A stretch of DNA of 12,271 bases from Actinomycetales bacterium (GCA_017849335.1 JAFIHP010000349.1:1-12271); one strand, 5' to 3'; shown: positions 1 to 8,559, counted from the stretch's first letter. Notes: a model not told the origin generated them from the sequence alone. Program-made: numbers and translations.

Positions 1-275
1 GCCGGATCACCGGCCTCTCCAAGCTCGCCCGCCTGGTCGACGTGTACGCGAAGCGCCCGCAGGTCCAGGAGCGGCTGACGACGCAGGTCGCCGACGCGCT
101 GATGCGCATCCTGGAGCCCCGTGGCGCGATCGTCGTCCTCGAGGCCGAGCACCTGTGCATGTCGATGCGCGGAGTCCGTAAGCCCGGTGCGCGCACGGTC
201 ACGAGCGCGGTGCGCGGCAGCCTGCGCGACCCAACGACTCGCGCCGAGGCCATGTCGCTGATCATCGGGCGGTGA
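1..275 (+). CDS. folE: GTP cyclohydrolase I, C-terminal part
   Basis: Only the last 90 codons are present; the reading frame enters at base 3 and ends at TGA 273-275. FolE is a cytosolic zinc enzyme that converts GTP to 7,8-dihydroneopterin triphosphate, the first step of tetrahydrofolate synthesis. The visible part carries the hallmark C-terminal sequence GLSKLARLVDVYAKRPQVQE, then EAEHLCMSMRGV, whose Cys is the second zinc-ligand cysteine of the family, then ARTVTSAVRGSLRDP with the conserved TVTS stretch. It ends at the normal family C-terminus (SLIIGR). Its stop overlaps the folP start by four bases (GTGA), so the two are probably translationally coupled in a folate operon. In Mycobacterium tuberculosis folE likewise precedes folP1. 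Identification is secure; the N-terminal half lies outside the window. Confidence 0.96.
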   Translation, partial: RITGLSKLARLVDVYAKRPQVQERLTTQVADALMRILEPRGAIVVLEAEHLCMSMRGVRKPGARTVTSAVRGSLRDPTTRAEAMSLIIGR

Positions 276-1156
276 GCCGGGTGGTCTCCGGGCCCCCGCG
301 ACCGACCGGGCTGCCGGAACCGCTGGCCTCCCTCGACCGCACCGCGGTCATGGGGGTGCTGAACGTGACGCCCGACTCGTTCTCCGACGGCGGTCGCTAC
401 CTCGATGCGCAGCAGGCGATCGCGCACGGCATCGCGCTGGCCGAGGCAGGTGCCGACCTCGTCGATGTCGGCGGGGAGTCCACGCGCCCCGGCGCCACCC
501 GGGTCCCCCCGGAGCAGGAGATCGCTCGGGTCCTGCCGGTGGTGACCGCCCTCGTGGACGCCGGCGTCGTGGTCAGCATCGACACGATGCACGCCGAGTG
601 CGCGGCCGTCGCGGTACGAGCGGGTGCGACCGTGGTCAACGACGTGAGCGGCGGGCTGGCCGACCCGACGATGCATGCCACGGTCGCCGCGCTCGGGGTG
701 CCGTACGTCGCGATGCACTGGCGGGGTCACAGCGCCGAGATGGCCGAGCTCGCCCACTACGACGACGTGGTGGCCGAGGTCGTCGGCGAGCTCTCGGACC
801 GCGTCGCGCAGGCCCGCGCCGCCGGGGTGGACAGCGGCGGGATGGGTCTGGACCCCGGGCTGGGCTTCGCCAAGGACGCCGACCACAACTGGGCCCTCCT
901 GCGGCACCTGGACGTGCTCGCCGCGGTCGGACTGCCGGTCCTGGTCGGCGCATCGCGCAAGCGCTTCCTGGGATCTCTGCTGGCGGACGATCCTGCCCAG
1001 CCACGGCCGGTCGCCGAGCGCGACGCGGCGACGGACGCGGTGTCCGCGCTTGCCGCGTCGCACGGCGTCTGGGCCGTGCGGGTGCACGACGTCCGCGGCA
1101 GCCGTGACGCCGTCCGCGTAGCCGCGGCATGGACCCGAGGGAGCGAACGTGGGTGA
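272..1156 (+). CDS. folP: Dihydropteroate synthase
   Basis: This 294-residue cytosolic TIM-barrel enzyme condenses p-aminobenzoate with dihydropterin pyrophosphate to give dihydropteroate, and it is the sulfonamide target. Conserved blocks appear in order: GVLNVTPDSFSDGG (residues 28-41, diphosphate loop), VGGESTRPGA (66-75), SIDT (102-105), VVNDVSGG (121-128, pterin-binding Asp region), MHWRG (148-152), DPGLGFAK (194-201), GASRKRF (226-232, with the Lys and Arg used for pterin and phosphate binding) and RVHDV (270-274). The length is normal for the family. The GTG start at 272 overlaps the folE stop. The first 22 residues are a variable lead-in before the barrel, so a later start cannot be excluded, but the overlap fits the operon pattern. 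No key residue appears to be missing. Confidence 0.96.
   Translation: MSRVVSGPPRPTGLPEPLASLDRTAVMGVLNVTPDSFSDGGRYLDAQQAIAHGIALAEAGADLVDVGGESTRPGATRVPPEQEIARVLPVVTALVDAGVVVSIDTMHAECAAVAVRAGATVVNDVSGGLADPTMHATVAALGVPYVAMHWRGHSAEMAELAHYDDVVAEVVGELSDRVAQARAAGVDSGGMGLDPGLGFAKDADHNWALLRHLDVLAAVGLPVLVGASRKRFLGSLLADDPAQPRPVAERDAATDAVSALAASHGVWAVRVHDVRGSRDAVRVAAAWTRGSERG
1136..1143 (+). promoter_or_regulatory. Ribosome binding site for folB-folK
   Basis: A purine-rich CGAGGGAG lies inside the last codons of folP, five bases before the GTG at 1149. It matches the anti-Shine-Dalgarno sequence well. It supports that GTG as the start, which gives an eight-base overlap with folP. Confidence 0.6.
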
Positions 1157-2030
1157 CCCGCGCGACCGCATCGTGGTGACCGGGATCCGAGGGCACGGCC
1201 GGCACGGTGTGTTCGACCACGAGCGACGCGACGGCCAGGAGTTCGCCGTCGACGTCGAGCTGGAGGTCGGCACCACCGCCGCGGCGCGCAGCGACGATCT
1301 CGCCGACACGGTCGACTATGGCCAGGTCGCGATCGCCGTGCACGCGCTGATCGTCGGGGAGCCGGTCGACCTGGTGGAGACGCTCGCCGAGCGGATCGCC
1401 GACGCCTGCCTGGCGTTCGGCGGCGTTCACGCGGTCACCGTGACAGTCCACAAGCCGTCGGCGCCGATCCCGGTCCCGTTCGACGACGTGCAGCTGAGGA
1501 TCCGACGCACCGCGCCGGTCCGGCGTCCGGTCGCGCTCGCGCTCGGGTCGAACCTCGGCGACTCGGCGACCGTGCTGCAGGCCGCCGTCGACGACCTGGC
1601 CGCCCTGCCGGGCCTCAGACTCGGTGCCGTGTCGGCCGTGTACCGCACCGCGCCGGTCGGTGGACCGGAGCAGCCGGACTACCTCAACGCCGTCGTCGTC
1701 GGCGAGACCACGCTCGATCCGCTCGCCCTCCTGACGGCGACCCAGGGCGTGGAACGCGCTCACCACCGGGTACGGGACGTGCGGTTGGGGCCGCGCACCC
1801 TCGACGTCGACGTCATCGCCCTCGGCGACGAGGTCGTCGACGAGCCGACGCTGCAGGTGCCGCACCCGCGCGCGCACGAGCGTGCGTTCGTCCTCGTGCC
1901 CTGGACGGACGCGGATCCGGCTGCCGTCATCCCCGGACGGGGGCCGGTCGCGGACCTGGTGGCGGGTGTCGACCGGACAGGAGTCACGCGGACGGACATC
2001 GTCCTCGAGCTGCCCGCAGCCGCATCGTGA
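1149..2030 (+). CDS. folBK: Fused dihydroneopterin aldolase / HPPK
   Basis: A single 293-residue protein carries two consecutive folate enzymes. Residues about 7-121 are FolB, which cleaves dihydroneopterin to 6-hydroxymethyl-dihydropterin and glycolaldehyde. They include HGVFDHERRDGQEF (19-32, with the conserved Glu25) and VTVHKPSAPIP (98-108, with the catalytic Lys102). Residues about 127-290 are FolK, which pyrophosphorylates that product with ATP. They include ALGSNLGD (131-138), YRTAPVGGPEQPDYLNAVV (165-183), GPRTLDVDVI (214-223, with magnesium-binding Asp219 and Asp221), VPHPRAHERAFVLVP (237-251). A short linker (APVRRP) joins the domains and there is no stop between them. In M. tuberculosis these are separate genes (Rv3607c and Rv3606c). 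The fusion would pass hydroxymethyl-dihydropterin between adjacent domains and on to FolP, encoded just upstream. Confidence 0.95.
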   Translation: MGDPRDRIVVTGIRGHGRHGVFDHERRDGQEFAVDVELEVGTTAAARSDDLADTVDYGQVAIAVHALIVGEPVDLVETLAERIADACLAFGGVHAVTVTVHKPSAPIPVPFDDVQLRIRRTAPVRRPVALALGSNLGDSATVLQAAVDDLAALPGLRLGAVSAVYRTAPVGGPEQPDYLNAVVVGETTLDPLALLTATQGVERAHHRVRDVRLGPRTLDVDVIALGDEVVDEPTLQVPHPRAHERAFVLVPWTDADPAAVIPGRGPVADLVAGVDRTGVTRTDIVLELPAAAS

Positions 2031-2512
2031 ACGCGATGACGCCGACGCGGCTGCGCGTCCTCGTCGCCGCCGCCGTCATCTGTGCCGCGATCGGCTGGGG
2101 ACTGGCCCAGATCGTGTATGCGTGGAACGGCCGGCTGCTGCCGGTGACGTGGCTGGCACCGGCGGCGCTGTGGCTGCTCGCCGCGGCCGTCGCCTACTGG
2201 ACGTGGACGTCGCGGCCGCGTCTGCAGCGACGTCCGGGGACGCGGCCGCTGCCACCCGTCGTGGCTGCCCGCTCCGCGGCGCTGGCCATGGCCGCGTCCC
2301 GGATCGGAGCGGTCGTCGGGGGCTTCTACGCGGGCATCGCGGTCGCGATGCTCTCGCACCTGGTCACCGAGACCGGATCGGTCACCTTCTGGGCCGCGAC
2401 GGCGGCCGCGCTGGGCTGCGCGGCTCTCGTCGCTGCTGGCCTGTGGCTCGAGCACGTGTGCCGGCTGCCGCTGGATCCGCCCGGACCGTCCGGCGGCACC
2501 CCCGCCGGTTAG
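2027..2512 (+). CDS. DUF3180 family membrane protein
   Basis: This 161-residue protein has about four predicted transmembrane helices, near residues 11-31, 38-60, 83-112 and 118-141. A basic, proline-rich loop (about 61-80) separates the second and third, and the tail is Pro/Gly-rich. The stretch ARSAALAMAASRIGAVVGGF (81-100) matches the small-residue signature I associate with DUF3180. Members of that family regularly follow folK in actinobacteria (Rv3605c in M. tuberculosis). Function is unknown; a link to folate is suggested only by position. The GTG at 2027 overlaps the folBK stop by four bases. An ATG three codons later (2036) is an equally plausible start. The stop codon TAG (2510-2512) is also the first half of a promoter -10 box for the next gene. 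Confidence 0.85.
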   Translation: MNAMTPTRLRVLVAAAVICAAIGWGLAQIVYAWNGRLLPVTWLAPAALWLLAAAVAYWTWTSRPRLQRRPGTRPLPPVVAARSAALAMAASRIGAVVGGFYAGIAVAMLSHLVTETGSVTFWAATAAALGCAALVAAGLWLEHVCRLPLDPPGPSGGTPAG

Positions 2513-2515
2513 GCT
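2510..2515 (+). promoter_or_regulatory. -10 box of a leaderless-type promoter
   Basis: The hexamer TAGGCT matches the actinobacterial -10 consensus TAnnnT. Its last T lies seven bases before the A of the ATG at 2522, so transcription would start on, or next to, the start codon. No Shine-Dalgarno sequence precedes that ATG, as expected for a leaderless transcript. I see no clear -35 box. The first three bases are also the stop codon of the DUF3180 gene. Confidence 0.6.
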
Positions 2516-2521
2516 CCCCGC

Positions 2522-2818
2522 ATGAGTGATGTCGCCCTCGAGGACCTGCCGTTCGACGAGCTTCGCCAGCGGGCCTTCAAGCGGGCCGAGCACCACATGG
2601 ATCTCGGCTTCTTCACCGACCTGTTCGCGCACATGCCGGGCATGGTCGCGATCGAGGGCGAGGGCGGCGACCTCGGTGCTGTGGGCGGCACGTTCATCGA
2701 GACGGTCCGCGCCGTGCGGCAGATGATGGGCGACGACGACTCCCAGATCGACGACACGACCAAGGAGCTCCTGCGCGCGCGCTTCGTCACCTACCTGCGC
2801 GAGCACGGCGAGGACTGA
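2522..2818 (+). CDS. Small acidic protein of unknown function
   Basis: This encodes a 98-residue soluble, acidic protein that I do not recognise as any functionally described family. The N-terminal half is predicted mainly helical (LPFDELRQRAFKRAEHHMDL, residues 9-28). It is followed by FFTDLFAHMPGMVAIEGEGG (30-49), a Gly-rich turn, and a second helical region to the C-terminus (FIETVRAVRQMM, then TTKELLRARFVTYLREHGED). There is no signal peptide, membrane segment or cysteine. The ATG at 2522 is preceded by TAGGCT at leaderless spacing and by no Shine-Dalgarno sequence. The gene thus appears to have its own promoter, separate from the folate operon, although read-through is possible. It is convergent with the NuoD-like gene. 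Codon use matches the neighbours, so I take it to be a real gene. Confidence 0.75.
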   Translation: MSDVALEDLPFDELRQRAFKRAEHHMDLGFFTDLFAHMPGMVAIEGEGGDLGAVGGTFIETVRAVRQMMGDDDSQIDDTTKELLRARFVTYLREHGED

Positions 2819-2825
2819 CCACTCC

Positions 2826-3049
2826 ACACCGTTTCTCCCGCGTCGCGGGACGCCCGGCACGAAGCGGGGGCGATCGTCGGCGTGTCGTGCCGTTTGTCCC
2901 GCGGGCGACGGTCGTTCTGCGGGACCTCGGCTCCCCGTCCGTCCGGTGGGGCGTGGCTGGACTGGCCAGTGACGTGGGACAGGCGGCGCGAACGGAGCCA
3001 ATTCGCTGCGTTTGGTGCCGTTTCTCCCGCGTCGCGGGAGAAGCGGCAC
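2826..3049. repeat. Cluster of three related palindromic repeats
   Basis: Three copies of one motif lie in the gap between two convergent genes. Copy A (2829-2850) and copy C (3018-3039) share 22 identical bases, beginning CCGTTTCTCCCGCG and running through GTCGCGGGA. Copy B (2887-2903) begins GTGCCGTTTGTCCCGCG and differs from the start of copy C at one base. Copy C is a nearly perfect hairpin. In copy A only the inner six base pairs (2836-2841 with 2845-2850) remain, although CGGCAC at 2855-2860 looks like the remnant of its outer arm. Copy B can pair 2896-2902 with 2919-2925 around a smaller hairpin (CGAC 2906-2909 with GTCG 2911-2914). A separate perfect palindrome, ACTGGCCAGT, lies at 2961-2970. 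The remainder of this 256-base gap shows no gene. The cluster may be a degenerate array of extragenic palindromes. Confidence 0.7.
3015..3049. terminator. 16-bp hairpin, possible two-way terminator
   Basis: Bases 3015-3030 pair with 3034-3049 over 16 positions, with one T-G wobble (3021 with 3043) and a three-base loop (GTC, 3031-3033). It lies 26 bases past the stop of the minus-strand NuoD-like gene and about 200 bases past the stop of the plus-strand small gene. That is the right place for a bidirectional terminator. There is no T-run on either side, but actinobacterial terminators often lack one. It is copy C of the repeat family in this gap, so it could also be a repeat element with another role. 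Confidence 0.55.
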
Positions 3050-3074
3050 GGGCGGGGGGCGGGGGACGCGCTCG

Positions 3075-4217
3075 TCAGCGGTCGACGTCCCCCATCACCA
3101 CGGGGAAGCTCATGACCGCCGCGCCGAGCGATTCGCGCGGTGTGCCCGGCAGCGCGGCGGTCATCGCCTGCATCGTCGCGAACGACGCCGAGCGGATCTT
3201 CAGCCGCCACGGCGACTTCTCGCCCGTGCTCACGACGAGGGCGCCGCAGATGCCGAGCGGGCCCTCGAGCCACGCGTAGGTCGTGCCCTCCGGCAGCCGG
3301 ACGACCTTCGGCAGCGGCACGTCGACCTCTCCGTCGCCGAGGGCTGACAACCGCTCGACGCACACGCCGAGGAGCCGGGCGCTGGACCGCACCTGGTCGG
3401 CGAGGAGCCCGTAGCGGGCGGGCACGTCTCCCGCCGGGCGGACGGCGACGTCGAGGACGTTCCCTAGCTCGCCGTACGCGAGCGTCGGGTCGTCGCGTCG
3501 CAGGTCGAGGTCCAGGCCGCTGGCGCGGGCGACGACCCCGCTCGTGCCCCAGGCGAGGGCGTCGTCGCGGGTCAGGCGTGCGACGCCCGCGAACGGATCG
3601 GCGTACGCGGACACCGCGTCGGACAGGGGGTCGGCGAGCCTCACGCACTCGGCGGCGAGTGCCCCGTAGGCGTCGCGTACGTCGTCCGGCATCGGGTGCG
3701 CGACCCCGCCGATCCGGGCGTACCCCGGGTGCACGCGCGCGCCGGTCAGCGCCTCGAGCACGTCGGCGAACCGCTCGCGAAGCGCCTCGGCCGGCGGTCG
3801 GGAGGGTCCGGCGACGGGAGCGAGGAAGGACAGGGCGGCGCTGACACGCTGGGCCTCGACGAGGAGCGTCCGGGTCCAGGTCGCCCGCTCGGGTGGAACC
3901 AGCCCGAGCGCCTCCTCCGCCGCCAGGGCGATCGTGAGCTCCGAGCAGAACGGCGAGAGCCAGTCGTGCCGGTTGGCCAGCAGCATCGCTTGCCGGTAGT
4001 CGCGTGCCTCGAAGAGCTTCTCCGCGCTGCGGTGCATCAGGCCGACCTGGGCGTCCGCGGCCGTCACGACCTCGCCCGCGACGTCGACGACCAGCGTGAA
4101 CCCGGGGTGGGCCACGGGGTGCTGGGGCGCCAGGGCGAGCTCCGCATCGCAGGGCAGCTGCGCAGCCAGCCCGACGCCGAGGACCTCGGTGCGTGTCGCG
4201 GCCGCGGTCCCGGTCAT
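3075..4217 (-). CDS. Orphan NuoD-like (complex I 49-kDa subunit) protein
   Basis: This 380-residue soluble protein is related along its whole length to NuoD/Nqo4, the quinone-site subunit of NADH:quinone oxidoreductase. Family marks in order are LAPQHPVAHPG (29-39, both loop histidines kept), VGLMHRSAEKLFEARDY (58-74), LSPFCSELTIALAAEEALGL (87-106), GARVHPGYARIGGV (159-172), the DDALAWGTSGVVARASGLD block (218-236), the IRSASFATMQ block (341-350) and the terminal GDVDR (376-380). The position of the quinone-binding tyrosine is Trp86 (HDWLSPF instead of the usual LDYV/LDYL). No paired CxxC motifs exist, so it is not a nickel-iron hydrogenase large subunit. No other nuo gene is in the window. 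The ATG at 4217 is the natural start, but a clear Shine-Dalgarno or -10 box is not seen. Its role is unknown: a paralogous complex I subunit or a repurposed scaffold. Confidence 0.82.
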   Translation of the reverse strand: MTGTAAATRTEVLGVGLAAQLPCDAELALAPQHPVAHPGFTLVVDVAGEVVTAADAQVGLMHRSAEKLFEARDYRQAMLLANRHDWLSPFCSELTIALAAEEALGLVPPERATWTRTLLVEAQRVSAALSFLAPVAGPSRPPAEALRERFADVLEALTGARVHPGYARIGGVAHPMPDDVRDAYGALAAECVRLADPLSDAVSAYADPFAGVARLTRDDALAWGTSGVVARASGLDLDLRRDDPTLAYGELGNVLDVAVRPAGDVPARYGLLADQVRSSARLLGVCVERLSALGDGEVDVPLPKVVRLPEGTTYAWLEGPLGICGALVVSTGEKSPWRLKIRSASFATMQAMTAALPGTPRESLGAAVMSFPVVMGDVDR

Positions 4218-4260
4218 GCCCGCATGCTGCCAGGGCCGAGGGCGCGCGAAGGCGGCGGTC

Positions 4261-4266
4261 TACGCT
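4261..4266 (+). promoter_or_regulatory. -10 box of a leaderless-type promoter
   Basis: TACGCT fits TAnnnT, and its last T lies eight bases before the GTG at 4274. This is nearly the geometry of the boxes at 2510 and 10693. No Shine-Dalgarno sequence precedes the GTG. It would drive the whole DUF2520-panC-nadB-nadC-coaX-GNAT run. It sits in the 56-base gap between divergent genes, which presumably also holds the promoter of the NuoD-like gene. Confidence 0.55.
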
Positions 4267-4273
4267 CCCATGC

Positions 4274-5167
4274 GTGACCACCCCTGGGCCGCCGCGCCTG
4301 GCCGTCGGTGTCGTCGGCGCAGGCCGCGTCGGCGCGGTGCTCGGTGCGGCCCTGCGGCGCGCGGGTCATCACATCCACGGCGTCACCGCGGTGTCCGACC
4401 TGTCGCGGCTGCGCGCGGAGGCGTTGCTGCCCGGGGTGCCGGTCCGGACGCCGACCGAGGTCGCCGACGGCGTCGACCTGGTTCTGCTGGCGGTCCCCGA
4501 CGACGTGCTTCCTGGGCTGGTCGCCGGCCTGGTGGAGGTCGGGGCGGTGCACGCCGGACAGTTCGTCGCGCATCCCTCCGGGCGGTTCGGGATCGACGTG
4601 CTCGCTCCCGCGGCGGCCGTCGGGGCACTTCCGCTCGCGATCCACCCGGTGATGACCTTCACCGGGACCTCGGTCGACCTCGCCCGGCTGGAGGACTGCC
4701 CGTTCGGCGTGACCGCTCCGGACGCGATCCGGCCGGTGGCCGAAGCCCTGGTCGTGGAGATGGGCGGGGAGCCGGTCTGGGTGCCCGAGGACGCGCGACC
4801 GCTGTACCACGCGGCGCTCGCCTTCAGCGCGAACTACCTGATGACGCTCGTGACCACGTCGTTGGAGCTGCTCGCCGACGCCGGCGTCCACGACCCGCGT
4901 CGGCTGGTCGGACCGCTGCTGGGCGCGTCGCTGGACAACGCGCTGCGCAGTGGCGACGCCGCGCTGACCGGACCGGTGGCGCGGGGGGACGCGCAGACGG
5001 TCGCCCTGCACCTGGAGCGCATCTCGGCGGCCTCCCCGCTGGCGGCCGATGCCTACCGGGCGCTCGCCCGACTGACGACCGACCGGGCGGTCGCTGCGGG
5101 ACTGATCGATGTCGGCGCAGCGGCGGGTCTGCTCCACGTGCTCGGCGGCGAGGGAGAACGCACGTGA
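4274..5167 (+). CDS. Rossmann/DUF2520 protein, candidate ketopantoate reductase
   Basis: This 297-residue protein has two domains. The N-terminal one is a nucleotide-binding Rossmann fold with VGVVGAGRVGAVLGAAL (residues 11-27) and the second-strand end LVLLAVPDDVLP (69-80). Next come FVAHPSGRFG (97-106) and LAIHPVMTFTG (121-131). The C-terminal domain is helical, with YHAALAFSANYLMTL (178-192) and LTGPVARGD (231-239), resembling the dimer domain of ketopantoate and pyrroline-carboxylate reductases. It corresponds to Rv3603c, which also lies upstream of panC. The most likely role is NAD(P)H-dependent reduction of a small keto acid such as 2-ketopantoate, giving pantoate for PanC; the substrate is inferred from context only. 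The GTG at 4274 is chosen because of the -10 box before it. An in-frame start at 4193 would add an Arg-rich, unconserved extension and run into the divergent gene. Confidence 0.85.
   Translation: MTTPGPPRLAVGVVGAGRVGAVLGAALRRAGHHIHGVTAVSDLSRLRAEALLPGVPVRTPTEVADGVDLVLLAVPDDVLPGLVAGLVEVGAVHAGQFVAHPSGRFGIDVLAPAAAVGALPLAIHPVMTFTGTSVDLARLEDCPFGVTAPDAIRPVAEALVVEMGGEPVWVPEDARPLYHAALAFSANYLMTLVTTSLELLADAGVHDPRRLVGPLLGASLDNALRSGDAALTGPVARGDAQTVALHLERISAASPLAADAYRALARLTTDRAVAAGLIDVGAAAGLLHVLGGEGERT
5151..5156 (+). promoter_or_regulatory. Ribosome binding site for panC
   Basis: AGGGAG lies within the final codons of the DUF2520 gene, seven bases before the GTG at 5164. It supports that start and the four-base overlap. 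Confidence 0.6.
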
Positions 5168-6017
5168 CCGATCCCGTCGTCGTCTCGACGGTCGCGGAGC
5201 TCGACCAGGTGCTCGCCGGCTCGACGCGCCCGCGGGCCGTCGTGCCGACCATGGGCGCGCTGCACCCCGGTCATGCGGCGCTCGTTCGCGCCGCGCGAGA
5301 GTCGGTCGGCCCCGACGGCACGGTGGTCGCCACGGTGTTCGTCAACCCGACGCAGTTCGGCGCGGGCGAGGACCTCGACCGGTACCCGAGGACGCTCCCG
5401 GACGACGTGGTCCTGGCCGGCGCCGCCGGGTGCGACGTCGTGTTCGCCCCGGCCGCCACGGAGGTGTACGGGCCCGCGGGCCGGTTCCGTCACGACAGCG
5501 TGACGATCGACCCCGGGCCGCTCGGCGACGTGCTGGAGGGAGCGGTCCGTCCCGGTCATTTCCGCGGTGTCCTGACCGTCGTCGCGAAGCTCCTGGCGCT
5601 GACGGGCCCCGATGTGGCGATGTTCGGCGAGAAGGACTACCAGCAGCTCGTCCTCATCACCCGGATGGCGGCGGACCTGAGCCTGCCGACGCGGATCGTG
5701 CCGGTGGCGACCGTCCGCGAGGCGGACGGCCTGGCCCTGAGCAGCCGCAACCGCTACCTCTCTGCCGCCGAGCGGGAGGATGCCCTGGTGCTGTCCCGGG
5801 CCCTGCGTGCGGTCGAGGCTGCCGTCGGCGAGGGAGCAGAGCGAGCGCTCGCGGCCGGACGCGAGGTGCTCGCCGAGCGCCCGTCGGTCGCGGTCGACTA
5901 CCTCGGCCGGACCGACCCCGCGCTCGGGCCGGCGCCCGAGCACGGGCCGGCGCGCGTGCTCGTCGCGGCCCGCGTCGGGACGACCCGGCTGATCGACAAC
6001 AAGGCGGTGCTCGTGCC

Positions 6018-6021
<4 letters not shown>
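5164..6021 (+). CDS. panC: Pantothenate synthetase
   Basis: This 285-residue cytosolic enzyme joins pantoate and beta-alanine, using ATP through a pantoyl-adenylate, to make pantothenate. All the nucleotidyltransferase motifs are present: VPTMGALHPGHAAL (27-40, with the HPGH form of the HxGH signature), VFVNPTQFGAGEDLDRYPRT (58-77), LEGAVRPGHFRGVLTVVAKL (124-143), MFGEKDYQQL (153-162) and VREADGLALSSRNRYLS (184-200, a KMSKS-like loop), ending with a normal C-terminus. The GTG at 5164 overlaps the DUF2520 stop by four bases and has a good ribosome binding site. Beta-alanine would come from PanD, which is not encoded next to it here, although in M. tuberculosis panD follows panC directly. A much longer in-frame open stretch upstream is a by-product of the base composition. 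Confidence 0.97.
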
Positions 6022-7669
<1,648 letters not shown>

Positions 7670-7673
<4 letters not shown>

Positions 7674-8559
7674 CCACCATCGACTCGACGATCTCGGCGC
7701 AGCTCGTCTCCGCCGGGCTGGACCCAGTGCGCGTGCAGTCGCTCGTCCGCGATGCCGTCGACGAGGACCTCGACGGCGGTGTCGACGTGACGACCGTCGC
7801 GACCGTGCCGCCGGGCCAGCGGGCGGTGCTCGACCTCGTCGCGCGCCGCCCCGGCGTCGCGGCCGGCGTCCCGGTCTCCGCGGCCGTCTTCTCCTACGTC
7901 GGCGGCGATGCCGTGACGATCACCCAGGTCGCCACGGACGGCGACCGCCTCGCCGCGGGCGACGTCGTGCTGTCGGTCGCCGGGCCGACGCACGTGCTCC
8001 TGCAGGCGGAGCGGCCGGCGTTGAACCTCCTCGGCCACCTGAGCGGGATCGCGACGCTGACCCGCACCTGGGTCGATGCCGTCGACGGCACCCCCGCCCG
8101 GATCCGCGACACGCGGAAGACGACCCCCGGCATGCGCGCGCTGGAGAAGTACGCGGTGCGCTGCGGCGGTGGCGTCAACCATCGGATGTCGCTCTCGGAC
8201 GCGGCTCTCGTCAAGGACAACCACGTGATCGCCGCCGGGGGTGTCGCGGCGGCGTTCGACGCCGTGCGTGCTCGGTTCCCCGGGGTGCCGGTGGAGGTCG
8301 AGGTCGACTCCCTGGACCAGCTCGACGAGGTCCTGGACGCGGGGGCGGACCTCGTCCTGCTGGACAACTTCGACGTCGACGAGATGCGCGAGGCGGTGCG
8401 GCGTGCGGACGGCCGCGCGCGGCTGGAGGCATCGGGCGGACTGTCGCTGGACGTGGCGCCCGCCGTCGCGGCGACCGGAGTCGACTACCTTGCGGTCGGA
8501 GCCCTCACCCACTCGGCGCCGGTCCTCGACATCGGTGCCGACCTGCGCCAGGAGTCCTA

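Noticed and set aside
636..1877. Long open reading frame on the minus strand opposite folP and folBK
   Set aside because: It is Arg/Pro-rich with no family resemblance and lies opposite two certain genes. High GC leaves few stops in the antisense frames.
2961..2970. ACTGGCCAGT palindrome as an operator
   Set aside because: A single 10-base palindrome in GC-rich DNA, downstream of both flanking genes, is not evidence of regulation.
2819..3074. CRISPR array
   Set aside because: The repeats are only three, irregularly spaced and unequal, with no spacer-like units and no cas genes.
3075..4217. Nickel-iron hydrogenase large subunit
   Set aside because: The related fold is present, but the N- and C-terminal CxxC metal ligands are absent and the sequence follows NuoD.
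4193..4273. Upstream in-frame start for the DUF2520 gene
   Set aside because: The added 27 residues are Arg/Ser-rich and unlike a Rossmann N-terminus. They would overlap the divergent gene, and the TACGCT box fits the GTG at 4274.
1760..4281. Long minus-strand and shifted-frame open stretches across folBK, DUF3180, the intergenic gap and the NuoD-like gene
   Set aside because: Their products are low-complexity Arg/Pro/Gly sequences that run through unrelated genes. The NuoD-like frame explains 3075-4217.
4096..5163. Apparent 641-residue fusion upstream of panC
   Set aside because: The upstream part is a frame shadow of the DUF2520 gene. PanC begins at the GTG at 5164, behind a good ribosome binding site.
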